Shown here: one piece after another, positions 36,269 through 54,202 of the stretch | Layout of the letters: each line of letters opens with the position of its first letter | Position numbering within the stretch: the stretch's first letter is position 1 | Position numbers and translations under genes: made by a program | Assembly: GCF_008831285.2 (NCBI RefSeq) | Contig: NC_045145.1 | Location: 16,570,040-16,634,039, forward strand | Length of the DNA stretch: 64,000 bases | Reading direction: 5' to 3' | Origin: Nymphaea colorata | Lineage: Eukaryota > Streptophyta > Magnoliopsida > Nymphaeales > Nymphaeaceae | The notes under the pieces: generated by a model | Seen by the model: only the letters and a program-made list of their open reading frames with translations | Database searches by the model: none | What the model was told of the DNA's origin: nothing

Positions 36269-36868
36269 GTACCATGGAAGAAGAAAAGGGAAGGCCCAGA
36301 CCATGTAAAAAGTAAAATTAGATATCCCCATTAATTTGATCCATCTTCAGTCTTGATCATGGCTAGGAATGGTATGGCCTGCCATGTGTTGGATGAGAGT
36401 GGAGCCTAATCCCAATTTAACAAGCTTTGTTTGCAAAATTTTGTGGTGGAGATAATATTTTAATTGTTTGCAGTTGCGGCGTTGCCCTGGACAGCTGTTT
36501 CTGAAGAAGGCTAGCATCTCTTGCGTTTGTCTTTGTTCAAAGTGGCGAATGTTGATTAATGTGACTGTAGAAGACCGTCCATCTTTTCAAACCACATAAA
36601 TTCTTGTGTGCATGTTTGTGTATTTTATTTTTTTTGACTTCTTTTCCATCTTGAGAGAACGAGAGAACATTGTAATTAACCCTATTCACTTCAACGATCG
36701 TAGAGGTTACACATGTATCCAAAGTACGAACAATATGGATGTTTGTTGTCCTAACCATTCTTAGTAGTCCCTATCTTGATAAGAAGAAGGTCATTTTTCT
36801 ACTTGTATAAGTTTGGGTGCAATACGACAATGCAGGTACGTACAACAGTTTTAGAAAATGAGTATGGG

Positions 36869-36919
<51 letters not shown>

Positions 36920-37389
36920 TGAGAGGGAGAAGAGAAAGAGAGCATGTAAGGGCTAGGCACTTAATTGCTAGATGAATAAGAATAATCTCAGTCTTTGATT
37001 TTTTTTTTTAGATCAATAATTAAGATAAAAATAAGGAGAAAAAGAAGATTAGGCATTTTTGTTGTATAGTAGTGGTTCACACTTCTTTTTCTTTTTTTTT
37101 TCTTCTCAATCGTTAATTTGAAAAAGATTAAGGGTGGAGATTGTTTCTTAGTCATTTAGCATGTAAGTGTCTAACATGTATACACACATTGTACATTTTT
37201 TAAAAAAGAAAAAAGGATTTAATGCATCTTAAATAGCGTCCAATATATATATACTCAAATCCCAGTATCGGTGTCAAAACATGTCCTAATGTGTCCCAAT
37301 ATTGTGTAGCCATGTCGGCATGTCAACACAGATTCTCTGGACCAATCCACAATGTCCATATGACAGTTCTTAATACTATGCTACTAGAG

Positions 37390-37503
37390 TTACAAACATA
37401 TATTTTTGAAAATATTGGAAAAATGCTTTATAATATTTTTGTGAGTTACAAACATATATTTAGAAAATATTGGAGAAAATAAATGCTTTATAATATTTTT
37501 GTG
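37390..37503. repeat. tandem duplication of about 55-60 bp
   Basis: Two units begin GAGTTACAAACATATATTT and end CTTTATAATATTTTTGTGA. The second unit has a few inserted bases. Confidence 0.75.
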
Positions 37504-39300
37504 ACGTAGGAGACCCCGACAGTCTATGAAGATCTGGCAGCTTCCCCAAATCCTGATCTTATGAAAGCATGGAGCCTCAAGGTCTACCAACATCTCGTCG
37601 CTTCTTCCTCTTCCTGTTCATGCATTCACTGTAGACCTCATTCTCTATAAAGATTGACAACGAACGATTTCCCTGAGCCCTCCCCATACAAGCAAACAAA
37701 CTCGCTTTCCCTTTTTTCTTGAAATGACACTATAAATTCTCTTAATAGATTGACCTGTCTAGTTAAAGCATAATTTGAACAAGTAATCACTAACTCATTC
37801 CGGTCAGTAGCCTTCCTTCCATCTCTTAGAGTTGATGACTGCTTTTGGTGCTTTGGGGTTGTGGCCTTTTTAAGTTTCAACTTGCACATCAGTGTCTTAT
37901 TTTGCAACACGAGAATTGACGTCACGAAAGTTTAAAATGAGATTTAACCACCTACTAGCCTCTATCCTGATCGTAGCAACGACCTCCTTAGGGATGCGAT
38001 CACTAACTCGTTAATCAAACTTTGTCGAAAGGAAAGAATATAACATTCTGCATACTTGGAGAACAAGAACTAGCACCCTCTTATTGTGGAGGAGGTCAAA
38101 AGCTCATCACCCAGCTCCCACTAACATAATTCATGCAAAACTGTTGGCATAGAATACTTGTTCCTAGAAATTGCCCAATTAAAAGGACGATGAAGAATAG
38201 TGTTTTCACGAAATATGAAACCCATAAAACCAAGCAGCAGTTTGACTATCAAGACACTAGGCCCTTTTCAACCATGAATAGCAACTAACTTGGGACTGGT
38301 GCAATATGACCTAATTTCTTTTGCTATAATTCTGCAAAGTTTTCAATTTAATCAAGTTGGCACCTGTAAAATTTCCAGTCCACTAAAAGAAATGACAACG
38401 CAACTGATATATACTTTTATTAAATATGGGGATTTATGTTATTATTTCCACATAGATCAAGTCACTATATGTGTGTGAGGCGGACAGCTTGGATCATGCA
38501 TCTGGTCTGCCAAGTACACTTGTAAGCATCCAGTGATTTCAAGATTGCATGTTTCTTGGATTTTTTTGAATTAGACTCTATAACGGTATTGTTTGCTCGA
38601 TAGGTGTTTGCTTTTGAATTATTCAATTAGAATATGTGAGTATGGATATCACTTACAACGTGGAGTGGAGGAAATGTTCTCTGGAGTTTTTATCCTCACA
38701 CCAGTTTCCTTCAAACTCGTATCGAAGGAAAAGCGGATCGACCGTCCAACCAAAATACATCAAGCTTTTGTTTCTTGTCAATTACAAAAGAGACACATTG
38801 AAAATGCAAGTGATGTTAGATTTGGATATGGCGCTTTCTAGGAGTTGACAAAGCAACAGCCCTTTGTACGATATGAATGGATACCGCCCCGAGATGATCC
38901 AAGACTTCCTAAAAGTTTGTGAAAATCCAGCAGCTTCTTCCAATTCTTTTTGAAGTTCATGTATCTTTTCACTACCAAGTGCAAGCTTTTCATCTTTATC
39001 GAGCACCGAAATGTTCAATCACTTTCAACTTGGGAGAACTGGAGCCGACACTTTTCGTTTTATCAATTATATTGTTCCTTTATCTGATTATTATACATTA
39101 TGTTATACAAGAAATGCACTATTGTTAGCTCGACTAAACACATGACATCCACTAACGCATATGTATTTTCTAGCACTTGTGAAGACTTCAGTGCTGGTGA
39201 GGCCTTGTCATTGGGATTAGAAACAACAAAACAAAAGAGATTAAAGAACTTAGATTTCAGAAGAGATGGAAGATTAAGTGCTTTTACCAACTTAATAAAA
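37504..39300. other. intergenic with diverged coding-like repeats
   Basis: Segments at about 37525-37625 and 38895-38975, together with 35110-35165, share GAAGATCTGGCAGCTTCTTCC-like words. On the minus strand they translate into short charged helices (for example KIHELQKELEEAAGF). They look like remnants of one dispersed element; I cannot name it. No intact gene is present. Confidence 0.35.
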
Positions 39301-39491
39301 GAACTGATCTAAGTGATTTGCCAGATCATCGCAAAGCGGTGATCGACGCGTATCGCGAAAGACAAATCCGAGTGGACAAATTTCCTGCGCGGTGGAAGGC
39401 AAGGATTGAGCCGCGTGGACGATGGCAGCTGTGATTTGGCAAATCGCGGACATCGCCATCGAAGCGTCCATTTTAACCTTTGGATGCTCAA

Positions 39492-39902
39492 CACGTGGCA
39501 CACTAACATGCTATTTTTCGCATGAACGAAAATTACCCAATGGCAAGGATTTGCCAAACCAACCATAGAGCTCAAAGTTTACAGCTGGCCGATATTGCAC
39601 GTCATCAGTTAGCTGTTTCGCGAGACGGAACGCTTACACGTGTCCGCAAAGGCTGACGTGAGGTGAGGTCAGTCGGTTCTTGTGGACCCGGGGCACTCAA
39701 AGTCTCTGATGCTTTCAGATCCACATACCGGGCCCGGACCCGGTGCTGGGTCCCACTATCTCTGATGACGTGGACACAGAGTGCGCTGGAATCCACGCGC
39801 TGTGGGGACCACTCAAAATCTTTTTTGAGTCACGTGAGGCCCAGGTCCTCTCGCTCGCCCCGTTTATGGAAACGTTCCTGCCAGCAAGAGCGACCGACGT
39901 GG
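39492..39902. promoter_or_regulatory. cluster of six ACGTG (ABRE/G-box) motifs upstream of CYP707A
   Basis: ACGTG cores occur at 39493, 39638, 39656, 39768, 39832 and 39897. Those at 39492, 39637 and 39831 form full CACGTG G-boxes. The first (ACGTGGC) and second (ACGTGTC) match the strict ABRE consensus. The cluster sits in a GC-rich 400-bp island about 0.9-1.35 kb before the transcription start implied by the TATA box. ABA 8'-hydroxylases are known to be induced by ABA, so a feedback role is plausible. Confidence 0.6.
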
Positions 39903-40819
39903 TCCCCACCATCCGCCCAGTTACCACAATGCCCTCCAAACTTTTGGATGTTCACCATTTTGGTCGTTTCACTTATGTCCCCCCGTAAAGTTTGGAAAAC
40001 GAGGGTCTATGCACTTGTGAGGCAAGTTTTTTGGTTTTGGAAGACGGATCTCAATCCGGTTGGCCCGGTTCAAAACCATGAACGACATTTCAACCTCTAC
40101 TTATCAATATCAACTCGTCTCTCAATCTTATCTTCAAAAGGTACACGACCAAGATTAGCTAATAACTAATGGAAAATTTGTTGGTATTGTTTCATGTATC
40201 TGTCTCAAATATTAGAACATGTAATACTACAACACAAACACAGCGCTCCAAATGGTTTCCAAAAGACCAATCGTCATCCAAAGGAATGGTGTTTATGTTC
40301 CTCAATGTTTCGCTAACGAATCATGGCTTTTGAGTCCTCAAATGCGCACAACAAGATCATTGTTAAGAGTTCTTAGCACCATAAGCCACAATGTTCAGTT
40401 AGGTATTGGGTATGGCTTCAAATTCAGATCGAAGGCTAAGTCTAGTCATAACTCTCAGGCGCCTTGGCCGTATCCAATTACTGGATCATGGACCCACGCA
40501 AATCTTATCCGACCCTATTTTCGACTTGGTTGCAACCTAATGAAGCCAAACCGCACCTTGTGCCCTCGAGAATTGAGCCTATGCATGCCTGGGGATCGCC
40601 AACTCCACCCTTTTTACTTCAATCATGGAGGTGGATTTTGCCCATTAGGTATGACTTTGCCCACTGCGTAAAAAAGCGGTTCGACCCAATCCCTTTGAAT
40701 GTAAACATATGAGTCATCCTCCTAAGATCACCAACTGACAAATTCAGGTCACTTTTATTCTGTCTCCCCACAAACTATTTGTTAACGCACTAACTAAAAC
40801 TAAAACCCCCTCCAGCCGC

Positions 40820-40826
40820 TATATAA
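40820..40826 (+). promoter_or_regulatory. TATA box of CYP707A
   Basis: TATATAA in the context GCTATATAAGCA lies 108 bp before the start codon, in a C-rich surround. This is a canonical plant core promoter and implies a 5' UTR of about 80 nt. Confidence 0.75.
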
Positions 40827-40933
40827 GCATCACTCTGGTCAGACTTCTCTATGCAATTAGGATCTCTTTCACCATTTCCCCTTGTTTCTGCTTCTCTTTC
40901 AAACCCTGGAGGCTTGAGTAAGGGGAGGGAAAC

Positions 40934-46634
<5,701 letters not shown>

Positions 46635-47719
46635 AAGCCTAACAGCATGCTTCGATCTGTTTATGCGGAAGTGCCTTCTTCTCTCCTTTTGTGGTGTTAA
46701 AAACAGCTCAAAAGTCGATGGAGCTGAAAATCATTCTCAATTGAATTGAAATTATGTTGCTATTATGTATGGTAGTCTTCTTAATTATAAGGACGTCTAT
46801 ATATTTGCATATATAGATATAAGAAAAAAATCAAGAACCACATGTTGTGTACAAAAAAGAGCAATCGGATAACGACGGACCTCGTAAAGAAAAATAACCA
46901 GATTCTTCCATCGGTAGCTTAAAGCCAGCCACAGACATGCTGCCAACACAAGTCATGATGATTAATGAACAACGAAGCCTCGACTTGAATTAGCTTTCCT
47001 TCTATGAGCTACCACCTCTGCAGGTTAAAGAAAGTTGAGTGTTTGGCTTCCACGGATTTAGTGATTCAGTGAACGGCGCCGATAAGCAATAATCTTACGA
47101 GATTCTGACTACGACCTTGTGAGTGGCAAAACTCTGGATCAGATGTGATCATCGGTTTGCCACATCTCCTCAACTTCTTGTTTACGGACTAGTCAGCGAA
47201 ATACAACCCGTACATAGAACATTCGGTTATCATTGCGGACTAGAAGACAAGTATAGGCTATAACTGATTGTTACGATGGAAGGATACTAGTACCAATTCC
47301 GATAAAATTAAACATGTAAGCCGTCACACAGTTTAACGAAAATGAAAAGAAAATCCAGATACTAAGTTCGTATGTGAACCACCTCTCAAGCCATGAAAAT
47401 ATCATTATGCAACACCTTAACGGCCGCAGAAACTACAACAACCAAAAGTTCAACCTCCAAGAGGACTTGTTACAGATGTTCTCCATCATAATTTTGAAAG
47501 GAAATGTTATTCACGCTTCTACCATCTGTTCCAAATTCAACTCTCTCTGACAAATGAAGATCACTGTAGAGTCTGTGGCATCTGTTTGGCACCATCCAAT
47601 GCTATCAATTTCACCATTATGAAAATTATGGGAAATAGTACAAATTTTACACACTCAATGAACTCCTGGAAACATTTAATAAGCTTGAACAGCATACATT
47701 GACACGCAGAAAATCTGCT
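46635..47719. other. convergent intergenic region
   Basis: This holds the 3' UTR of CYP707A on the left and the 3' end region of the thioredoxin-like gene (minus strand) on the right. Nothing else was recognised. Confidence 0.55.
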
Positions 47720-47725
47720 TTTATT
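47720..47725 (-). terminator. polyadenylation signal of thioredoxin-like 4 gene
   Basis: AATAAA on the minus strand, 135 nt past the stop codon at 47860. Confidence 0.5.
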
Positions 47726-47859
47726 TTAACAGCTGACCCTCCAAAAGACTCTGAACCCAGATTTCTACAGCCCAAGCTCTTAATTTGCTTACCAAGCCCA
47801 ACAGATCCAGTCCCTGGTAAGCAGATTAGACGTGTCATACCTCCCCCACATGGGAAAAT

Positions 47860-50800
47860 TTAATCTTCATCCAGATGTGATGTTGATGTATATTTATAGA
47901 TTGTAGCTAAAATTCTCTCCTTGTCCCTTGTTGGAAATGCTTCCACCAAGTTGCCACCCTTGTAGAAGTGAAACAGAGGAACTGCCTGGACATGCAAAAC
48001 TTATGATGAAATTTGTAGCAATAGCAGGTCCATATGCTACAAGATCAAAGTTTCTTGCAACCAATTACAGCAAAAGAAAGAAACAGATGACCTGATAGGA
48101 GCCTTTCTTTTCAAGTTATTAAAACTAGCATATTCTTTTAATTAAACAACAGCAAAGGATCATGAATGAAGATATGTTCTGTTAAAAACATCAAATTTGT
48201 AAGCCACATTAATAGCTGCACAAACTTTCTCTTACGAGTTAGGACTAGTCCCAAGCTCACTGGATCCAACTTTGCTTATCTGATAAACATGGTCTCATAA
48301 CCAATTCCTTCAACAACAACAAGGACTAACCAATCAGAACTTCATTATGTACTCTACAAGGTTAATAAGCTTGAAAAGATTGTAGAAAACCTTGACCAAA
48401 TTAGAATAGCTTTTGCTAACCTTTCTATTGTTCAGCAAGGATGTGAACGGCATATTTTAGTGAAAGTGATGCAACCATTTTGAGTGGCTTTGTGTTGTTG
48501 GTAGTGACATCTAGCAAGATGAGATTCACAAACCAAATGACAAAGACAAATAACATGAAGAAGGAACAGGAAAGGATGGTTAATCAGTTAGGAGCAAAGG
48601 AAAATACTTCGACCAAACTTAATTGATCCATGAAAGGTACATCCTCATTACATAATATTGAAAGCATTTCAAGGTCAGAAACAATATTGGATCATATATT
48701 TGAAGTGTGAAACATCCTTCAAAGAACTGAAAAACCTACTTTAAGGTTTAATTGTTTCAGTCAGACAATCCAACATGAAATAAAAAGCTATCAGCACAAC
48801 GTATTTCTTCCATTTCATCCACATCGTCACAAAAACTGCAACTTGGTGAATGACATCCTTCGCTAGCTTGGAAAAAAGGAAAATTGTATTTAAGAAAAGA
48901 GGGACTGAGAACAAGTTTCTTAGCTAGGAGGAAATAAAATGAAATGTGGGATCATGAAAAAGGATGGGAAAAAGAAAGAAAAGAAAGAAGGTAATACAAT
49001 TTTCTATTGGCGTTATAAGTAGGCAGACTTAATATTCTTTTCCTTCTTCAGAAGTTCCATGTTCTTGTGTAATTATGAACGTCCCTGAAGTCACATGCAT
49101 AGCAGCAGCAGGGTGATTCCTGTTGACTAAGCTGTCAGAGTATCATTACCAAATATATCATGTTTATAACAGAATCCCATTAGTTGGTGTTCTACATAAA
49201 GTCGTAGTGGTCTCTTACTATGTTCTGCAAGTGGAAGTCAATTACTCCTGATTCATAGCAAAATCAGCAAAATTAATTCACACACTCCCAGACAAAAATA
49301 AGCTTGTTTGAATAGATTCCTGTTTTCTGTTTCCAAAAGAACAGGACAGAATATCAGCACAGGTTAATGTGCAATTATCTGGACACCAGTCTTGGTCAGT
49401 TGCAGGGTAAACTGAGGAGGGAGAAGAAAAAGATACAAAAGAAAGACAGTTTAAAAAGTAATCAGTTGCAAAAATTACAGTGAAGGAACTAGGACAAGTG
49501 AAAATAAAAGTGTATGCAACTAACAGGGAAACCATTGCTACTATAGGTATCACATGCCAGTACCAAAATGCCTGACATCTTTAATCAAGAATTTGTTTTC
49601 TAAGAGACTAAGACAACATACCCTGATCTTAAGTCGTTCAGCAACCTCTGATTCCTCATCATACTCATCAATAACCTGCATGAATTTACGAAAGCAAAAA
49701 CTTCTTATTCCCTTCAAACGAGTGCCGAGTGCCGTAAAAACTTGTAATTTGTAATATGGACAGGGTTTTCTGGAAATGTACTAAGCTCAGGATGGTTGCT
49801 AACCTAGCAATGTTACTCATATCCTCTACACAGAATGGATGTAGACCAAGTTTTGAGGAGGTTCAACTACAGATTGATATAAAAAGTAACTCAAAATCTA
49901 GAAAATCCAACTTAACTATACTGAGACCATCTAACTTCATTAATCTGGACAAAAGATATCAAAGAAGGCAAATGACAGCATGTTCTGCCTGTAAGTAAGG
50001 ACAAAATTTCGACTTGGGCATATACATGAACTACAGGAGTGAGGGTCCCTTTAACCAAATCATGCAACTTATGTCATTTCTTATGACAAATTTGACACTT
50101 CAGAATATTTATAAGGTCACTCTAATTCCTATTCGTATGCAAGCATTTGGAAGATATGCACGGTTCCATGAACCTGCCCCAAATAATGGGCCAGATTCAT
50201 GGAACACTAGATCGTTCTATTAGCCAAACAACCCCAAAAGTTTACTAGATCCAAAAGGCTTGCTGTTACAGGGCGAAGGAAAGAAAACTTGAGATAAGAG
50301 AGCCAAATATGGTTCAGATGAATAAGAATAGGCCATTACATTCTATATGTTTATAAATATACATGGCCCAGGCGGGGCATCACATAGAATGTAAAAGTTT
50401 GTCTAACAGCCCCTTGGACATCACTTACATTATGCTTCAAAAAGATAACTGAATCATCTCTGCCTCCAGACCCTTTACATAGTTTTGAGAACCCCTGTTC
50501 TATGTACTTGCAGCTTCCGCATGATGTTCGGTAGAAATCAACAACAACAAGAGAATCAGTAGCTTTTGCCTTCTCTAATATTCTAGAAAACTCTGCATCT
50601 GTCTTGAATTCTCTCACACATTCAACAGGGCAAATACTATCATCTTCATCTACTTCACATGGTTCCATTTTATTTAAATCTTTCAGTCCTTCATAACCTC
50701 CACCATGGAATGAACAATTGCTTAGCATTTTCAGTTTCTTGCTATCTCTGAGAGGGAAAACAGTGGATGTGCTTAACAATAAAATTTTAGTTCGTCTCCT

Positions 50801-50917
50801 GCTTCCTTCATCAAGCCAACAAGTTCTTGCATGACTGAACCTTGAATAGTGCAATTGAACAGAAGCCTTTGCAAAGGCAAATGGCTCTTGAGAATAAACC
50901 AGACCTTGCCTTTGCAT
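47860..50917 (-). CDS. thioredoxin-like 4, chloroplastic
   Basis: Plastid thioredoxin-fold protein. Three coding exons on the minus strand, in phase: 50917-50429, 49675-49622 and 47985-47860, giving 222 aa. Residues 1 to about 60 are basic, Ser/Arg-rich and poor in acid, like a transit peptide. The conserved block before the fold is CPVECVREF (96-104). The fold begins with SLVVVDFYRTSCGSCKYIEQ. The redox site is C133-G-S-C136, with the usual Trp of WCGPC replaced by Ser. The cis-proline is P184 in AVPLFHFYK. The EAFPTRDKERI tail is as in Arabidopsis At1g07700-type proteins, by recall. Upstream Met codons in other frames (51005, 50973) do not continue into the fold. At least one 5' UTR exon probably lies further upstream, possibly near 52.5-52.6 kb. 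Reductive activity is inferred from the intact CxxC. Confidence 0.9.
50160..50215. mobile_element. MITE-like fragment in thioredoxin-like intron
   Basis: Contains CGGTTCCATGAACCTGCCCC and GGGCCAGATTCATGGAACAC words arranged as a rough inverted repeat. It is similar to the element at 8873-8979. It sits in the first coding-region intron of the minus-strand gene. Confidence 0.3.
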
Positions 50918-52270
50918 CTTTCAATGCCGATCCAGAAAATGTCAAAGAAAAGGGTGTTAATTTTGTAAAACATGTAGCTGCTGTCAAAGAAGGAAAAAGA
51001 TGCAATTAATTAATGCCTCTTTTCAGAAGAAAAATACCCACTTGCCAATGAGAGGGAATGCCCTTCGGTTTCATTCCCACATTGTGTTATTTAGTTTTTC
51101 CTGCTAATGTAAGACATCATCTAATCACCCTCGTATGAAATACATAGATAAGTATATAGATAACAAGAAGATCACGAAAGGAAGAATCCCTACATGGGAA
51201 GAATCTAGAAATGTCTAGGTGCTAAATGGTGGAATTGTCTGCAGATTATAATCTAGAGAAGTAAAGGGCCTAAAAGATTTATGAGCCCATAAGGTTCAAA
51301 TAACTGAAACTAAGATGATGAAAATATAACAATTTCAAGTATCCATATGTTTAGAAGGTGCATTAAAGTGTAAAGTCCCGCAACAAAATAAATAGCATCT
51401 CACACGTCCATGCAATTAATTTATTCATACACCTCCTGTTGTCAAACTGACTGCCCTCATCTCTCATATGGTGACACCCAGCACAAAAATGTATTTCTTA
51501 TGTCCTATTCATCTAAAATGTTGTTTGCACATGTTCATCTCCAAGTTTAAATTAGAATGAAAAGAGAATTATGTGTATAATCCTATTTACTTGCGTCTTT
51601 CATGCTGTCTTCATTTTAGAAGTTTTGAATGCATTGTCTGTCCGACATTTTTTCTGCTCGTTGATGAGGATTTATCATACTACTACTAAGTGTAGGATCA
51701 TATGCGTTACTACAAAGTCATTAAGTCTATCGAAGTTAAAAAAGATGCCATTAGTTAAACGTGATGTTGGTTTTTGGTTCGTAAGCATTCTCAATCTACC
51801 ACCGTTTTGTAAAATGCATTGTTACACTTAATTCTAGGCCCCAACAGATTTCTTGCTCTTGACGGAATTTGATGGTGGAACTCCCAGTCAAATAAAGAAA
51901 AGGCTATTAATTTACATGCCATTGAATCTATTAAGCTAGTCCTTATTCCTAAGTAGTACGCTTATATCGTTGATCACAGAATTCTGGATCATCCTCCGCT
52001 TGTCAAAACTTCAAGACACATTTATTCCCATCAAATTGTTGGACCAGCTAACTAAGGCTTGATCTGTTATTGCTGAAACTATAGAAAATTGGGGTACCTC
52101 TTTGATTCCACTCACCAATATCCACTCTTAAAAGGACACTTAAAGTCTTAAACCAAAGACTAAAAGAAACTTAGAACAGGGGAGAATGAAAAACCTTCCT
52201 TTCTTATATCTTCTTTCATCTTCAGTTCACCATTCATATAAACACATCCAGAATTTGACATACACACACT

Positions 52271-52309
<39 letters not shown>

Positions 52310-52620
52310 CCCTGCTTAAAAATATAAAAAAAAAACAGAAAGGTAGACTAATCTCCTGCCCATTCTCGAATAAGCAAATTCTAAAACATGTATATAGAAA
52401 GTTGCAGTCAACAACAACACAAAACTTCATAGGAGATGAATAGGTATATAAGCTTCTGAGTAGTAAATCAACGGTAGCATGCAGAGAGAGAGAGAGAGAG
52501 AGAGAGATTCGGGAAAGAATAGAGGCTGAGAAGAATGAGAAATCGCTGAAGCAAAAGAAGGTACCAGGTACCAGAAGCTCATTCACCTCCTCACATTCGA
52601 GTCACAGAAGGCGCGGACGT
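50918..52620 (-). other. probable 5' UTR/leader intron of thioredoxin-like 4
   Basis: No other gene is seen here. GA runs at about 52274-52308 and 52483-52507 are CT runs on the sense (minus) strand of the thioredoxin-like gene, like the CT leaders of HSFB1 and LOH2. GC rises near 52560-52640. This suggests a leader exon and promoter around 52.5-52.7 kb, with a long intron to the coding exon. A TTTGACAG acceptor-like site lies at about 50980 on the minus strand. All of this is inference. Confidence 0.35.
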
Positions 52621-53638
52621 GGCCATCGCTGGTCGCCTATGATTTTCTTGAGGATAATTGTAGCAGTCAAGTGAAGTGCATCCTCTCGAAAGCAGAACAA
52701 AAAGGCGGCAAAAGAAAGAGGCACAAATACAGGTAAGACGGGAAAATCAAGCCCCTACTTAGATATGCCGCCAATGCCACAAAAACGGCCCCATTATGTT
52801 AACTGTGTGAACGTGGAAGCAAACGATTGGCGAATTTGTTTTCTTCAGACAAGAAACGTTCTGCGGCTGTTGCCGTTGGTTCGGTGGTCAAACACTTTTT
52901 CTTGTAATCCAAAATAAAGCAAACAACAGATCACTATTAACTGAAGATTTCAAAGCCACGGGAGGGCTCAAAATTTATGGATTAAAGATCGGACCACCTT
53001 GGCGTCAAACGCAACCTTAAATTTTCACTTTAAGTTGAAATCGGAACGAAAATTTCAGTTTTAGTTTTCCTTTGATAATATAGAGTTTTGATTCAAAAAT
53101 TAAAAATAAAGAGAATTAAAATTTTAGATTTCATGAATTGAAGTTGTCATCTCTTGTGCCCCAAAGAGAGATGAAAAGGGTCCAGAATTATGGAATGACA
53201 ATTCCGCCACCGTAGATGGCATCATGATTCTAGAATTTTGATTCTGGAATGACTCCATAATTCTAGAATCATAATTTCTTTGTTTGATAATGTAATTCTC
53301 ATTTTTAGATAATGAGAACCATGATTCTAGAATTTTATTGATTCTAAGTGAATCAAACGCCCTTTAAGACTATCTTTTAGCTTTGGGGAAAACTGTTTTG
53401 TTTATAAAATTTCATTAGCTTCTTTCAATTATTTGTGAAAAGATCAACCAGATGCACTTTTACATAAACTCCTCTCATTCTGCTCCGGTCCAACCAACCA
53501 TTTAGCTATTTTCTTTATAAGTCTCATAAGATTCTTCACAATTTGCTATATATTATTATACCTTAGGTCATTACAATCTATTTTCTTTAAGACACACTCA
53601 TTAGTGTATGTAGCACTCTAAGTTCGAATGTTAAATCA

Positions 53639-53650
53639 GCTCTGATACCA
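53639..53650 (-). mobile_element. retroelement primer-binding site (copy 1)
   Basis: On the minus strand it reads TGGTATCAGAGC, the standard LTR-retrotransposon primer-binding site complementary to the 3' end of plant initiator tRNA-Met. No gag, pol or intact LTR was seen nearby, so this is a remnant. Confidence 0.6.
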
Positions 53651-54096
53651 CTCTAACAACCTAATCTATTTTCACTCCAAGTTCAGCACCCCACCCCCCA
53701 AAGTCTAGTGAATTTTTCAAAAAAAATAAAAACCAGAATAATCAATAATGTAATTCTCATTTTTAAATAATGAGAACCATGATTCTAGAATTTTATTGAT
53801 TCAAAGTGAATCAAACGCCCTTTAAGACTATCTTTTAGCTTTGGGGAAAACTGTTTTATTTATAAAATTTCATTAGCTTCCTTCAATTATTTGTGAAAAG
53901 ATCAACCAGATGCACTTTCACATAAACTCCTCTCATCCTGCTCCGGTCCAACCAACCATTTAGCTATTTTCTTTATAAGTCTCATAAGATTCTTCACAAT
54001 TTGCTATATATTATTATACCTTAGGTCATTACAATCTATTTTCTTTAAGACACACTCATTAGTGTATGTAGCACTCTAAGTTCGAATGTTAAATCA

Positions 54097-54108
54097 GCTC
54101 TGATACCA
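54097..54108 (-). mobile_element. retroelement primer-binding site (copy 2)
   Basis: The same 12-base TGGTATCAGAGC word, in the second 458-bp unit. Confidence 0.6.
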
Positions 54109-54202
54109 CTCTAACAACCTAATCTATTTTCACTCCAAGTTCAGCACCCCACCCCCCAAAGTCTAGTGAATTTTCCAAAAAAAATAAAAACCAGAATAAT
54201 CA

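Larger units (their letters stand above)
53287..54202. repeat. 458-bp tandem duplication, about 98% identical
   Basis: Copy 1 (53287-53744) and copy 2 (53745-54202) align at a constant 458-bp offset with only about eight substitutions and no obvious indels. Each copy contains a GCTCTGATACCA word and a CACCCCACCCCCCAAAGT run. The low divergence indicates a recent duplication. Confidence 0.9.

Noticed and set aside
39663-40169. Plus-strand open frame of 168 codons upstream of CYP707A
   Set aside because: It coincides with the GC-rich ACGTG cluster, has no family resemblance, and its overlapping minus-strand frames are equally open. Treated as promoter DNA.
52272-52586. Minus-strand open frame with poly-Ser/Leu runs
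   Set aside because: Its length comes from two GA/CT microsatellites. More likely leader or promoter of the thioredoxin-like gene than a separate protein.
53637-54110. Possibility that the TTCGAA/TGGTATCAGAGC stretch is a tRNA gene
   Set aside because: There is no cloverleaf; the word is the complement of a tRNA 3' end (primer-binding site), not a tRNA.
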